DNA of 64,000 nt from Ailanthus altissimus (Eukaryota > Streptophyta > Magnoliopsida > Sapindales > Simaroubaceae), in the NCBI GenBank assembly GCA_946807835.1, contig OX327699.1, positions 24,230,014 to 24,294,013 of the forward strand, given 5' to 3'. The notes beneath the pieces are model-generated. The model had not been told where the DNA came from. It saw only the letters and a program-made list of their open reading frames with translations, and did no database searches. Every line of letters begins with the position of its first letter. Positions within the stretch are counted from its first letter, which is position 1. Shown here one piece after another: positions 10,753 through 23,638 of the stretch. A program made the translations under genes and the position numbers.

Positions 10753-11956
10753 CAGTTGTGGTAATAGTGGTTTGGATAAGATGCAGAGATTTGGCTTTCA
10801 ACAGGGATGATGAAGCCTTAAAAGTCTCATGTGGACATCCACCCAACCGATGGCTACGTTGTCAATTGTCCTCGATAAAGATTTCATTTTGAGAAAATCC
10901 GGAGATTCTTTGTAAAGTCATTTGAGTGGAGTTGGAAGATACGTTGATTTATACCTTGTGACCCTTAAGCACCATAAAATAAATCGTATGCGCTGGTTCA
11001 TTGTTTTCCAGTCAGATAGTTGATTTTCACATTTTTTATTTTTATTTTTCTATAAATTATATGAAAGTCATTTATCCATAGCTGACCAGTATTGATTCTG
11101 TAGTTAAACCCAATGTTTAACTAATAAAATGTTCATAAGATACATTGCTATTATGTATCCAATATTTATATATACAAATTTAGGAGCATCCTTAGAATAT
11201 GTTATTCATTCTTAAAATACGTACCAGCATCAAAGATACAAAGTAGCTTTAATTTTTTTTATATGTTATATGATAAAATATTTTTAAAAATATATAAAAA
11301 CACCATTCAATAAGATCGAATGACATGTTTGAATTTTTTTATCACTATCTTAATCACAACTGTGCAATAAAGTAAAATTTTTAAATGGGCATCCCATTTA
11401 CCAATTATGTAATACTTGTCAGACGAAAAATCCTCTGGTCACGTATTAATATGCAATTTTCAATAATTTCAAATTATACAAACAACGTTTCAAATTCTAC
11501 TTTTAACTTATCTACGCCATTTTACTTACCTATTTCTCTATTTTTCAATTTTCTATCATTTAAAAGAAATAATACAAAGAGAAAAAGAAAGTGACTGCTC
11601 AATTGATGACACGCGGCAAATCCAGAGAGGCATAACGGATACAAAATGAAAATGTGGGACCGCTTCTGCTCACGTGTATGATTAAATCCCGGGATTCGCA
11701 GCCGTAGCCGAACAAACAACAACCGATCTGATATCTCTCTCTTCTCCCGAAAACTACTTTCTTCTCTACTCGAAGTCGAAGTCTCCTTTCGCACTTTCCT
11801 TTCAAATGCCCTCGACGCAAAGATTCGCCATAATTCTGTTCTCCGTTGCCATTGCCTCATTTATCCATTTCTCCAACTAACACTCCACTCAACTCCCCCA
11901 AGTTCCACAAACGCTTTACACTTCCATTGCTCTGTCAATGGCATTTTCGTAATTAA

Positions 11957-14900
11957 ATGGCGGCGAGTTCCAGAGGTTTCACGACTCAGCTCGATTTCCG
12001 GCTCAGGAGGCTCTCCGATATCTCTCATTTACACTGTAACGGTAATGGATTGGAAGAGCTGAGGAAGAGGAAGAAAGTGTCCTTCGAAGGTGAACAACAA
12101 CGAGTTGTTGGAGCAACCCGACTCAATTGCTGTTGCTCCGACTCGGTTGTGCCGATTCGGAGAGCGGCCGGGTCGGGCAAGAGTGTCGAGAAGTGCGAGG
12201 AATGGCGATTCGATCCGAAAAAGAGCTCTCGCGGTGGGGCCCGAATCCAAGCCTCTCCTGCAATGCCATTCGCTTCTCCTCAGTACGTCGCTTTAATGTT
12301 TTATCAATATGCATTATTGAAATTTTAAATAAATAGATTACAATTGTCACTTGATTACTTTAAGTTGAAATGCTACAATTAAGGTTCATAAAATAACCAA
12401 TTATCTTGTCAGTAATAATCAGTTTAACTGATTATTACTGACATGATTACTTTATTTTCTTTTTCTTTATAGCTTTGGCCTTGTTGTATTCAAGATTTTT
12501 CTGAATTAGAAACTGAAGCTAAACGTTAAAGCTTTGTTGTAGTGTAAAACGTTAATTTACTGTTCTTTGCCAAGTTCTTGATGTTGTATGGCATTACTAT
12601 CTTGGCAGATCTCGTTTTGCCTCCAAACAAGAAAAATTTTATCCTCGCTGTACTCCGAGGAATTCGGGCCCGCAGTCCCGTGACAGTCCGCCAAAAAGAG
12701 GTAATTTTTCTGGTTAACCTAGCATTTGATTTATGAAATATGATGGTATTTGAATATCGTGCCTAATAAAGCTTTACATTCACTGTAGACACTGGTATTG
12801 CAAATGAGAAGGACTGGGGCATTAACTTGTTAAATGAAAATGTTAGTGAGTCTGGCACGAATGAAGATGGTAGTACTTGGTATCGAGAAAGCGGGGAAGA
12901 CCTAGGTGAAAATGGATACAGATGTCGATGGACAAGGATGGGTGGTCAATCCCATGATGGTTCCTCAGAATGGAAGGAAACGGTACAGTATCATTTTAAT
13001 GTTATATTTGCATTATCTAGTTAAATCTAAATTGGTAAATCCTCCTAATTGTTGTATCTTATTTATTTAGTATTAGCATGATATCAATATCTATTGCGGT
13101 GCACATGTGATGCCTGAGTTCTCTTTTGATTTTATCTATTTCACTTTTCTAAGTTTGCCCTGTTCAGTTCTATATTGTAGTAAATTTCTCTAAGCTCTAA
13201 TTTGTCAAGTTCTTGTTTTTTAATGCTTTCATTTCTGAAATTACCATCTATAATTGGGTTTGTGGCCTAGAATATATCTAGTCGTTTGAGTGCATATTCC
13301 CTGCATCAGTCAACTGTCATGATTGTTCTAAGTTCTGCTCCATTGACATTGTTTTTATAACTCTATTAAGTATCACCCCAGGTGGATGCATTTAATTGGA
13401 TTTATTGATCTCCTTGACAGTGGTGGGAGAAAAGTGACTGGACTGGGTACAAAGAGCTAGGTATGTTGCTTATACTTGTCATTAATGGACATGCTGTCTA
13501 CTGTACGAATTATTATGGATCATCTTTGAGAAAATAACAAAAAAAGGTTCATTTTGAGACACTAGAAGTAGAAAGCACCAATCTGGAGAAGTATTTTGTG
13601 CAAAGTTTCGCTACCATTATAATATTGTATGATTTGCATGTTGGTGTTTTGGCTGTGTTCAGGAAGAAATCTTACGAGTGCTGTGGCTATGGAACTTTAA
13701 TTAGGATAGGTTTTGCTTAAGTTATTGATACTGAGTATTCAGGGGAAAAAATATCCAGAGATAGGAGATGCTCTTCGTCCTATTACAAGTGCCAGACTTC
13801 TCATTTTCTTCAAATTAAAACATTCTTATGTGACAAGCACAATTTGTAGGAAACAACATTTGCGGATTAAATTTGAGAAAGCACCTCTTCTTTGGATATA
13901 ATCAGAAGGCTCTTTGATTTCCCCTTTTTCTAACTGCTGTCCACTTGTTGTCGTGAGGCATTTTGAAACTTTCTTTCAAGTTTCAATCACAGTCAAGTGC
14001 ATATTTTGTAGGGGTCGAGAAATCTGGAAAAAATGCTGAAGGGGATTCATGGTGGGAAACATGGCAAGAGGTGCTACATCAAGATGAATGGAGGTCTTTC
14101 CCAGCAGAAGTTAACTGCTCAATATCTTATTTGCAAACTATTCTCAAGCTGCAAATAAAAAATGAGTTTACCTTGTACTGAAATTTTTATTTCTGTAATT
14201 AGTTTCAATTTTGATGTTGCAGCAATTTAGCAAGGATAGAGAGGAGTGCTCAGAAACAAGCAAAATCAGGCACTGAAAATGCTGGATGGTGTGAGAAATG
14301 GTAAGCTGATTATAGAATACTTAACAAGTACAATAATTATATTTTATTTGCATTAAGAGTTTGTTAACGACCATTACCATGTATATGCTATCTTAATACT
14401 AAATTTTATTTTGGACTTAGGTGGGAGAAGTATGATGCTAAAGGCTGGACTGAGAAAGGGGCACATAAGTATGGTCGATTGAATGAACAGTCGTGGTGGG
14501 AGAAGTGGGGAGAGCATTACGATGGAAGAGGATCTGTTCTCAAATGGTTTTCTCTATTGTTCTTTTTTAGACTTAAATGTGCTTTGTGCAAAGTTATTTC
14601 CCACTCTGTACATCGGTAATCTGACATGTGATGTTAGTTATGTGTATATGCTATAAGGAATTTAAATTTGTTCTGCAGTTGTTTACAGGCTAGGCTGTAA
14701 AGTTACTACTACCGTATAATAAGTTAGTATGCAGTATATTTGTTGTGGGATGTAGAATATTTCAAAATTTTAATATCTTAAAAGCTGGAAGTGGCTTAAG
14801 CCTTGCAGACACTTGTTTAGTGATGAAATATGTGCTTGCACTAGAGTTGTTAAATGATGAAAATTATCTCTAAATCTGATAATAATCATTCCTTGAAATT

Positions 14901-15967
14901 ATGATATAAATAGACCTGTTTTGTATGGAATCATAAGAGATGCTAAAATATGATCAGTTCAATAGTGCTTCTGTTTTCCCCAATAACTATGCTTTGCTTG
15001 AAATATAGATTACTGAGTTTTGTGTCTCGTGTTTTCCTGTACTGTCAGAACTTTCATGGAGTTCACTTAATTTTCTTTTTCTAATCCTCAGGACAGATAA
15101 ATGGGCGGAGACTGAACTGGTAACAAAGTGGGGAGACAAGTGGGAAGAGAAGTTCTTTGCTGGCATAGGTTCCCGTCAAGGTGAAACATGGCATGTATCT
15201 CCCAGTGGTGAACGTATGTCTTGTCCTTGTGCATAATTCTGTTCTATTAAATTTTTGTTTCCCACTCATCACTTTCCCAGACATTGATTAGATTCTAGAT
15301 TCAATTTCACTACACAGCAGCAGTATTCCACATCTCTACCTTTTTGTGTATTCCTTCAGAATTGTGGATCTTATAATACAGGCAAATGCATTTCTTGTAA
15401 ATTCTTATTTACAGTCTCCCTAATATTTCATTTTCTCTTATGTCTAGGTTGGTCAAGGACATGGGGAGAGGAACACTTTGGAAATGGGTACAGAACACAA
15501 GATCAGGAATTTACTTAATGAATTGCAAATCAGTTCTTTCTCAATAAGTCATCTTGGTTTTGCATATGAGTTGTCTTGCCTCTGTATACTTTAGATTGAA
15601 TTATCTCTTCTCTTCACCAGGAAGGTTCACAAATACGGGAAGAGCACAACAGGTGAAAGCTGGGATATTGTTGTGGACGAAGAAACGTATTATGAGTAAG
15701 AATATATCTCCTTAGTTGCTTTTCCAGTGTGTGTGTTCTTGACTTTGGCTATATCAGATTTTTAGATTGCCAAAAAGCGTGAATAATTCATTAACAATAT
15801 TTATAAATGTTTTTGACGCAAGGGCTGAACCTCACTACGGATGGGCTGATGTTGTGGGTGATTCGAGCCAGTTGCTATCGATCCAACCTCGAGAGAGGCC
15901 GCCTGGTGTTTACCCAAATCTAGACTTTGGATCATCACCTCCTCCAGCCGACGACCAACCAGGCTAG
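11957..15967 (+). CDS. ESV1: ESV1-like starch granule protein, chloroplastic
   Basis: Family members bind starch in the plastid stroma and organise glucan chains in the granule; loss of ESV1 in Arabidopsis exhausts leaf starch before dawn. Eleven exons: 11957-12282, 12609-12700, 12789-12982, 13421-13460, 14012-14093, 14223-14300, 14421-14546, 15092-15213, 15448-15487, 15621-15695 and 15823-15967. They join in frame to 439 aa, close to the ESV1 size and shorter than the related LESV. The first ~95 residues are Arg/Ser-rich like a transit peptide. From about residue 205 the protein is rich in Trp and acidic/aromatic repeats (SWWETWQE, WWEKYDAKGW, SWWEKWGEHYDGRG, WGDKWEEKFF). The end is Pro-rich (RERPPGVYPNL). 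All introns inspected are GT-AG. No lesion is visible. LESV is the alternative paralogue. Confidence 0.88.
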
Positions 15968-17690
15968 CCTCCTTCATCTTCACAATTTTAGACCCATTAT
16001 TTCCTTTTAGGAAGATCGAAGATTTTATTTAAAATCCAATCATGTTGGTTAAAACTCTTCTTGTACGGAATATTGTGAATACCTGTTCAATTTATTCATT
16101 CTTTCAATAATCAGTTTTTCCATTCCCGAGTAAATTTTTGGGCATTGTCGCGGCATTCTAGTAGCCGTAAAACCCATGACTCCTCCAAGGGTAAATAGTT
16201 GGGCCCGATTGTCATGTAATGGCGATATGAGCTGCTATATGGCCCCTGATTTTTTATCTTAATTTTTGTGAAGCCCCTTAGGCGCCTTGATCAATTTCAT
16301 TCAAGCTCTTGGACTCCATTGACAATTGACTCATCTGTAAATCATAACAAAACCCATGCCAGCCCTCGTCAATTTCAATCAGGCACTTAATCTCTCTAAA
16401 TTGAGTTCTGGACTATAGTTTAACTTTTTTTTTTTATTAATTCAGAGGAGATTTAAACACAGAATCTCTATTTTAATATTAGAATAATAATAATTTCCTA
16501 AATATATATATAAAGAAATAATTAACTACAAATTTTTTATCATTAGTCTATTAAAACAAGTGTTACTATATTTTAACTTTGAGTAATATTACACATTTTA
16601 AATAATAATATGTTAAATAATTATTAAGGGATAAAATAGTAAAAATTTTAAAATTATTTTTTACACTGATTAGCACATTATTATTTAAAATATAATTTAA
16701 TTCAAACTTATACTTCCTCAAGTTAATTACACCATATGCCCTTGATTAAATGATAATTTACTACATTGATTAATTACATTAAACCTCGGCATCCAATGGT
16801 TAATTTATATGAAACCCCTGTACTCAATTGTTATTTTACTAATGCGGCAAAAAACATTGAAAGTCTATAGTTTACCACTAGCTTAATTATTTTAAACCCC
16901 ACGTCATCTAATCGTCAATTTTATTAAAGCTCCTGGGATCAACTGATATTTACCTAGGCGGTTGATAACATTGGAGCCGCCATTTGCTTAAATTTCATAT
17001 AAGTCCAAGAGCCAAATGATATTTTCACTACTGTCGTGTGGTTAATTTCATTATAGCCCATGGGCTCCACCAACTGAAATGATATTTTTACTCATTTTAA
17101 TTACGATAGCTCTTCTATTTTTGGTATTAAAATTCTGTGACGTCTCGAATCCTCTGATATTTTATTGTTTAACAACTGACCAATTTGGATGTGAGCTCCA
17201 TTTTATCGATAAAAAAAATCCTACACTTTTTTTTCCTAACTGCCTTGGAGTCCAACAAACCTAAACTGCCTTAACTTTAGATTTCGACCGGAAGGGGCCA
17301 CCTCCTCTCCAGGGGGATCCCTTTGAGTTTTTAAATTTTTGCCTGAACTTTTGTTCTATTTTTTTTTGGCACTTTTTTGGTTGTCCATTTTTAATATAGG
17401 ACCCTTTAAGAAGCTACGACTTCCGTTAGGGCCATGTCGACCCTTTTTTTGGCAAACCATACTGATTTTGGCATTCTCCCTGTCAATGCACCTTTGACGA
17501 ATTACTGATTCTTGTTGTTGTTGCTGTGCACCGTTTTTCTCCGGTGTATGCCTGCAGCCGTGCTCACCATTCTTGTTGTAAGTCCTCCGCAGTCTTTGGG
17601 TGCTGGCACTACAGTTCTTCACCGAAACTCACTAGCCTATATTGTTGTCCTTTTGTCGAGTGCCGCCACTCATCGTCTTTCGATGACAAG
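15968..17690. other. Intergenic DNA downstream of ESV1
   Basis: The first 150 bp are the probable ESV1 3' UTR (aataat and attaaa-like words near 16080-16120). The rest has no gene I can support. A region at about 16720-17110 contains degenerate repeats. A short minus-strand frame at 17356-17622 is of low complexity and has no recognisable domain. Confidence 0.5.
16720..17110. repeat. Degenerate short repeat array
   Basis: Variants of one motif recur about seven times at irregular spacing of 40-75 bp: a run like attacattaaaccc, a variable GC-richer core, then caatggttattttact or aactgatatttac. Examples start near 16730, 16790, 16815, 16890, 16935, 17000 and 17055. The copies are too divergent for an exact period by eye. 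Confidence 0.4.
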
Positions 17691-18875
17691 TCTTGAGTTC
17701 TAATTGTCGCTCTCTTCCCTTTAAGGATATGCAGCAATTACCAACATGAGGAACTTCTCCCGACGTTACCAAATTTTTCAACCACCAACTTAGAAATTAT
17801 TAGGTACTATATCTTAGGATTTTTTGAATGTTTTGTGTATTGTCGTTTTTTTATTTTGTTTATTTGTTGGGATAGTGTGTGTAATTCTCCCTCCTGCATG
17901 AAGGTCTTTCTTTTTTGTTCCATGTTATTAGGATTATCTTCTATTTTCTTAGAAAGGTTTTATTCTCCTTAAGGTTTAGTCTCCCTCGTCACTGTTAGAA
18001 AGATTGGCTAAGGTTGGATAAAACATCAATGTGGAACATTATCTTTATTGAGATTTGTGTTTACGTACCATCCCTTTATATATGAATATTTATTTAATAT
18101 TTATACTACCATTATCATTTCATTAAATCGCTAATTATATTTTATATATGGTAAGATACTTATAATATTTTAGACATTGTATGGTCTAAAAGAGTTCAAA
18201 TATGATCTAAATGAGTTTAGATCAGTGTTGAAAATTAATAATGATGAGAATTATAAATGCTAAGAGCTGACACTTATAAGTCTTGAGTTCTAATCGTCGC
18301 TCTCTTCCCTTTAAAGATATGCAGCCATTACCGACATGAGGAACTTCTCCCGACATTATCAAAATTTTCAACCACCAACTTAGGAATTATTAGGTACTAG
18401 TTCTTAGGATTTTTTGAATGTTTTGTGTATTGTCATTTTTTTATTTTGTTTATTTGTTGGGACAGTGCGTGTAATTCCCCTTCCTATGTGAAGGTCTTTC
18501 TCTTTTGTTCCCTGTTATTAGGATTATTAGGATTATCTTCTATTTTTTTAAGAAGGTTTTATTCTCCTTAAGGTTTAGTCTCCCTCGTCATTGTTAGGAA
18601 GATTGGCTAAGGTTGGATAAAACATCAATGTGGAACATTATCTTTATTGAGATTTGTGTTTACGTACCACAATTATCATTTCATATATGAATATTTATTT
18701 AATATTTATACTACTATTATCATTTCATTAAATCGCTAATTATATTTTATATATGGTAAAATACTTATAACATTTTAGACATTGTATGGTCTAAAAGAGT
18801 TCAAATATGATCTAAATGAGTTTAGATCAGTGTTAAAAATTAACAATGATGAGAATTATAAATGCTAAGAGTTGG
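17691..18875. repeat. 590-bp tandem duplication at LTR 5' edge
   Basis: Segment 17691-18280 is repeated at 18281-about 18875. Both units open with tcttgagttctaat and contain ggataaaacatcaatgtgg and gatttgtgtttacgtacc. The last ~235 bp of each unit are homologous to the 5' part of the solo-LTR family seen in inverted form at 35740-35974. The duplication thus joined host flank and LTR start after insertion. Confidence 0.85.
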
Positions 18876-21800
18876 CACTTATAAGAGTCAGTGATATCTA
18901 AATAGTTAGAGTTTTGTCTGAAATGAGATAAAGACTTAAGAGTATATTAGTAATGACGTAGTTGTAAAGAGTTACAAATAGTGCTAGAAAATGTCATTAT
19001 GTAAATATGTTCTCAAATATTATGTTCCTGATCTATCTTTACTTATACTGGTCTGTTAGTGAATACCTTAATAAATATATAGATCGATGTATGTTTATAT
19101 CTGAATGGTCCAGATTCTTAGTCTTTAGCAGACCATGAGTTTAGTGGAAGCTTGTATAGAGATATAGGTATTCAGTAAAGATTGAATACTGAATATGTCA
19201 CGCCCCAGACTCAAAAGATCCGACACACGACATCACTTACATTCATTCACTGCATGTGTACTCATAAATAATATTATACAAAATTTTCAACTTTCCTTCA
19301 ACACAGAAATCCTTAGCAAGTTGCTAGTAAGTTCAACACTAAAATCAACCCATAACTTAACATATAAATATAAACTTTCTCTTGACCATATTTAAACATT
19401 CATTTCAATTTCTTTCAGAATTATAACAATTGAATTATGACTGGGACAATTAATAAACCGGAGATACGCAGAGTTTTCTCAGAGATTAACACTCTACTAC
19501 GTCACCAGTAGCAACTTTGTTACCGGAAGCCCAGAATATATTCATTGCAAATTCTTACTTGAAATCAACTAGTAACCACACTTTGAAATTGCAATTCTTA
19601 CTTGAAATCAACTAGTAACCACACTTTGAAAACTTAAATCAAATCCAGCCACACACAATGAAATAATACATAAGTATTTATTCAATAGGGACAAACCAAA
19701 TATCCTATCCCACGTGTCCCCAAATGAAACACACAACAACCTAGCAACTTAGGAAACCCAAGGAACAGCAGAAGCCTTGCCAAATCCGCTAAGCACACAT
19801 GTACCTTATTTACCTGAAATCACCATAAACTATAATGAGTATAAAACTCAGTAAGCATACTAGTTTTTCATATATCAAATACAAATACATATATGTACAC
19901 AATGCATATGTATGATATGTTGTTATCAATCAAAATCATAATCTTATCAAATCACATATCATGTAAGCGCTTACACATTCTTTCAAAACACATAATAGGA
20001 ATACCATCACTCAACTACTACTTAGTAGGACTTACATATCACATATCACATAATGAGCCAAATGTCACTCGTAAGTGACATACCGTATGAGAGGAATAGT
20101 ACAAGTGAGGTCTTGAAATTACACACATATAATGCTTATGCCCGAAGGTAAAAGCCAAACCCTCACCCTGATCATCGGTGAGTCCTCTCACATGCACCAA
20201 TACGCCACCACACGAATGTGATGACTCACACTTCCTTTAGGTACCAATAGGATCCTCCCTACATACAGAACACATAACATATACCAATCCCGAAGGAAAT
20301 GCCACACATAAAGGCTCCACAAATCACATAAAATGCCTACTAAGTTAACAGTGAGTTCAAGTACCCTCAAAATACAAAATATTTCTCATGGACATATTAC
20401 ACTTCAAAAGCTTTCTTTATTAAACACATCTTATTTTGAAAGCTCACTTACAAAAACACATGTATGTCCATGCTCAATGTCAATGCTCACATTCAGAAAC
20501 ATATATTCACATTTCATATCAAAATATACTTTGACATAACATAAACATATTCTTAACCCCATTTGCAAAATCATACAAAACAATTACTATGTTTATTGTG
20601 ATTTCAGTAAAAAGTCTAGTATACTTACCTCTTAACACTTTCAACTACAAGGCTTAAATCTCCTTAACCTATCAATGGAGATTAATCCTTTCATAAGCCT
20701 CACAATTCACACAAAATACTTTAAATAGCTTACAAAATTATACACAATGCATTTATCACATCAAATTGGTCTAAATATTTGGTTTCTCAAAACCTGTCAT
20801 TCTGACCACTTACACTTAACAAAAATTTCTAATACATCAAATGATGTCCAATTACTCCAAAATCAGAATATACCATTCTTGACTCATATATCCTTCTTAT
20901 ATATGAACATTATATCAAATTTCCTACACAATCCATTCCATACACACCATCGAATCCAAACTACAAACCTGACAGGATCAAGATACTTACTGAACAGTAT
21001 TCAATCTCCCAATTTTATAAAATCATATACTAACTCAAAAATTATAAAACTACCACATAATTACTCTTAACAAATATCTCAGTCCATGATAAATATTTCA
21101 CTTCCAAATCACTGTCAAAAGTATTTTAAAACTATTTTATTCTATAACTTTAAAAATCTGTTAATCAAATATTGCAATGAGCTGATACACTTTAGAAATT
21201 CATAACACTTCAACCACATTGATCTAAATTCTCAATTTCGAGTATATCATATTAGACATATAAAATTATCATATTCCACAAATTCATAATTTTTGAAGAT
21301 CATTCAGTAGGACAAAAATTATTTTTCACTGTACTATACTGTTTACACAGGAAATTTCCAGAATTTCAGAGTCATTTTGGTAAATTCACTATAAATTCAA
21401 TTTCCAGAATTTTCAATCGATTCAAAGTCTCAGATGATTCTTAACATGTCTAATTTTATATACTCAAAATTCAAAACCAGAATCGAATCACAACAATTTA
21501 TAAAATTCCTAGATCAAGAGGTTATCCAGCAGAAATTCCATAATTCATCATGATTTATCAACTATCTTATAGATCATCATTAATTCTCATATGATCTTAC
21601 GAAATACACAACAAATCCTCAATTATACATATTTTCAGAAATCAAAACTTAAAGGAATTAACTTAATTAATACCAATAAATTAAAAAATACGTATGATAT
21701 ACCTCTTGAAAATCAAAATTCCAATTTCTTCTTCTTTTTCTTCTTCTTCTCCTCTTTCTCTCTCCTCTATTTCTCTCTTCTCTCTCTTAAAATGGGTAGC

Positions 21801-23638
21801 TCGACCTAAAAATGGTAAATTAGGGTTCAAAAGTGTATTTTTATACTAAGAGGCTAATTTTTGGTATTTACGAATTCACCCTCAAAACTTTCAAAGTATA
21901 ACAATTTGGTCCCTAAAATAATTCCAAAGTCTTGCAAATAAACCCAATACTAATAGTATATCCTTAACCTATAAAAACACTACTAATAACAATATATAAA
22001 TCAAGGATCACCCACATACAAATAAAATACGTATATATATATATAAATATACATATTCTTACCGGTTATGGATACTGGTTACTACAGAATAGACTCACAA
22101 AGACCTCCAATAGACGTCCCATAAAACCGTCAATAGAGAGTCTTTTGAGTTGAGTAGTATTCGTGGTCCTTTAACCTGAGTACTACGGTGGGCTTGTAAG
22201 TGATCCACCATACTTTGGTTCCACACATGTCAAAAATCTTTCATAGTATGACCGTTGGGTGTTGCTAGATATAGTCCGATGCTTATGGAGTCTAATATGC
22301 ATAGATATGGATCCATTAGCTCATTTGGGTGAGTGATATATTCTAACGCTTTAAAATTATATTTTAGAAAGTCTTATGGCCATAAGCAGTAATTTTCAAA
22401 AAAAAAAGTTTAACTCTAGGGATAAATAATATCATAAAAGTATTAGGAATATTATTTATTAAAATATAATTTTATAAATAAGCTTTCGATTGAGCATATG
22501 GAGATTTGACGGCATTGATCTATATCTCCGCTCTACCCGAATATAAATGATGAAGGAATTATATGAATATATTATAACCTCAACTTATATGGTCTAACGT
22601 ACCGCTTTGTAATATCCGTAACATGTGTGTGGAGCATCGTTCACGGACGTATGGAGGAGTTCTATATGACAATTCGGGTGTAGACTAGAGAGTCTCACAA
22701 TATGAAGTGTATTCGTTGTACACTGAGACAGCATTATGGATTGAACAGTTCCATCCTAGAAATTTCAGAAAACCGAAAATATATTTCAAGGTTCCTCGGG
22801 TTGTGCACTTGTCTATACTTAAATGTTAAGTACATCACTTAATTAGTTGACAGGAGTTGATAACTAATTAGATATTAACAAGTGACACAATTTTATTTAA
22901 TAAATTGTTTCAGCGTGAATTTACTTATTAATCATGTTAGTAAAATTAAATAAGGTAAAAAAGTAATTATTCAAATAGTTTTTGAATAACTGAATAAATA
23001 TTATTTAAATAAATAATAATATTTTAGTTTAGGCGGGAGACATATACCTAATTTGGTATAATTGCCACCAAATATTATTTTCTAATTTTTTGGCATCTTA
23101 ACCAATTTTAAGAGCACTTGTGAAATGCTTAACACACCTAAAAATTATTTTGAATAATTGATTAGGTGAAGCAAAAACGTGCAAGGAGTAAGGATTAGAG
23201 AGAATTTTTTGTTTTAGAGAGTTTTTCTTCAAACAAAGTATTGTGAGAAAAATTAGAGAGAAAGAAAAATAAAATTTTCTTATTTTTTTTTTAAGAAACA
23301 AAACCTTATTGTTGAAAATTAAGTTGCTGCTATTTTAAATTCACAATCCCATTAAATTGTTGTGAACTAAAATTGAACAATAATGCACTTTAAAGTGAGT
23401 TCAAAATTGACTTCAAAATGAGTTCAAAATTGAAGTTAGGAAGAATCGAAAATTAAAATTTTTATCAAAGTTCTTTAAAGTTATATTTTATGTCATCTTA
23501 TCTTGTTAATTATATAAGTTACATGTGTATATATTGATTATATATTTAATTTCGCTGCGAAATTGTATATATGATATATATATTTAATTTTTTTAATATA
23601 TACATAATTACATATATATACCTTAAAATACGTTAACA
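18645..23638 (+). mobile_element. Solo-LTR-like copy A, split by a nested LTR
   Basis: The sequence is collinear with the reverse complement of 33437-35974. Shared landmarks: gatttgtgtttacgt at the start, aaatgtcattatgtaaatatg (about 18990) and tagactcacaaagac (22089). Others are tggtctaacgtac (22590), gagtctcacaatatgaagt (22690) and a cgctgcg word near 23550. The start, tattgagatttgtg, is a mutated form of the TGTTGGGATTTGTG end of the other copy. The right end is less sure, near gttaaca at about 23638, with an atctt word at both sides as a possible target duplication. Without the nested insertion it is about 2.1 kb. It has no coding capacity. Confidence 0.72.
19196..22086 (+). mobile_element. 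2.9-kb solo LTR with GAATA target duplication
   Basis: The element begins TGTCACGCCCCAGACTC and ends TACTGGTTACTACA. It is flanked by a perfect 5-bp repeat GAATA (19191-19195 and 22087-22091). Removing it restores continuity of the surrounding LTR copy (tactgaatagactcac versus atattaaatagactcac in the inverted copy), so the boundaries are well fixed. TG...CA ends plus a 5-bp duplication mark a solo LTR. The TGTCACGCCCC start resembles plant Ty3/gypsy LTRs, but the superfamily is inference. Only small chance frames are present. Confidence 0.85.

Larger units (their letters stand above)
9586..11956. other. Intergenic DNA upstream of ESV1
   Basis: The first 500 bp look like the 3' flank of the WD40 pseudogene. 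Then come a poly-A retroposon (10116-10420) and a cluster of ACGTG words (10574-10752). The remaining DNA to 11600 is AT-rich without recognisable genes. The 11600-11956 segment is richer in CT and probably contains the ESV1 promoter and 5' leader; a CACGTG word occurs near 11670. Confidence 0.5.

Noticed and set aside
17356..17622. An 88-codon minus-strand frame with a Gln run
   Set aside because: Low-complexity composition, no domain, no splice context and no neighbouring evidence of a gene.
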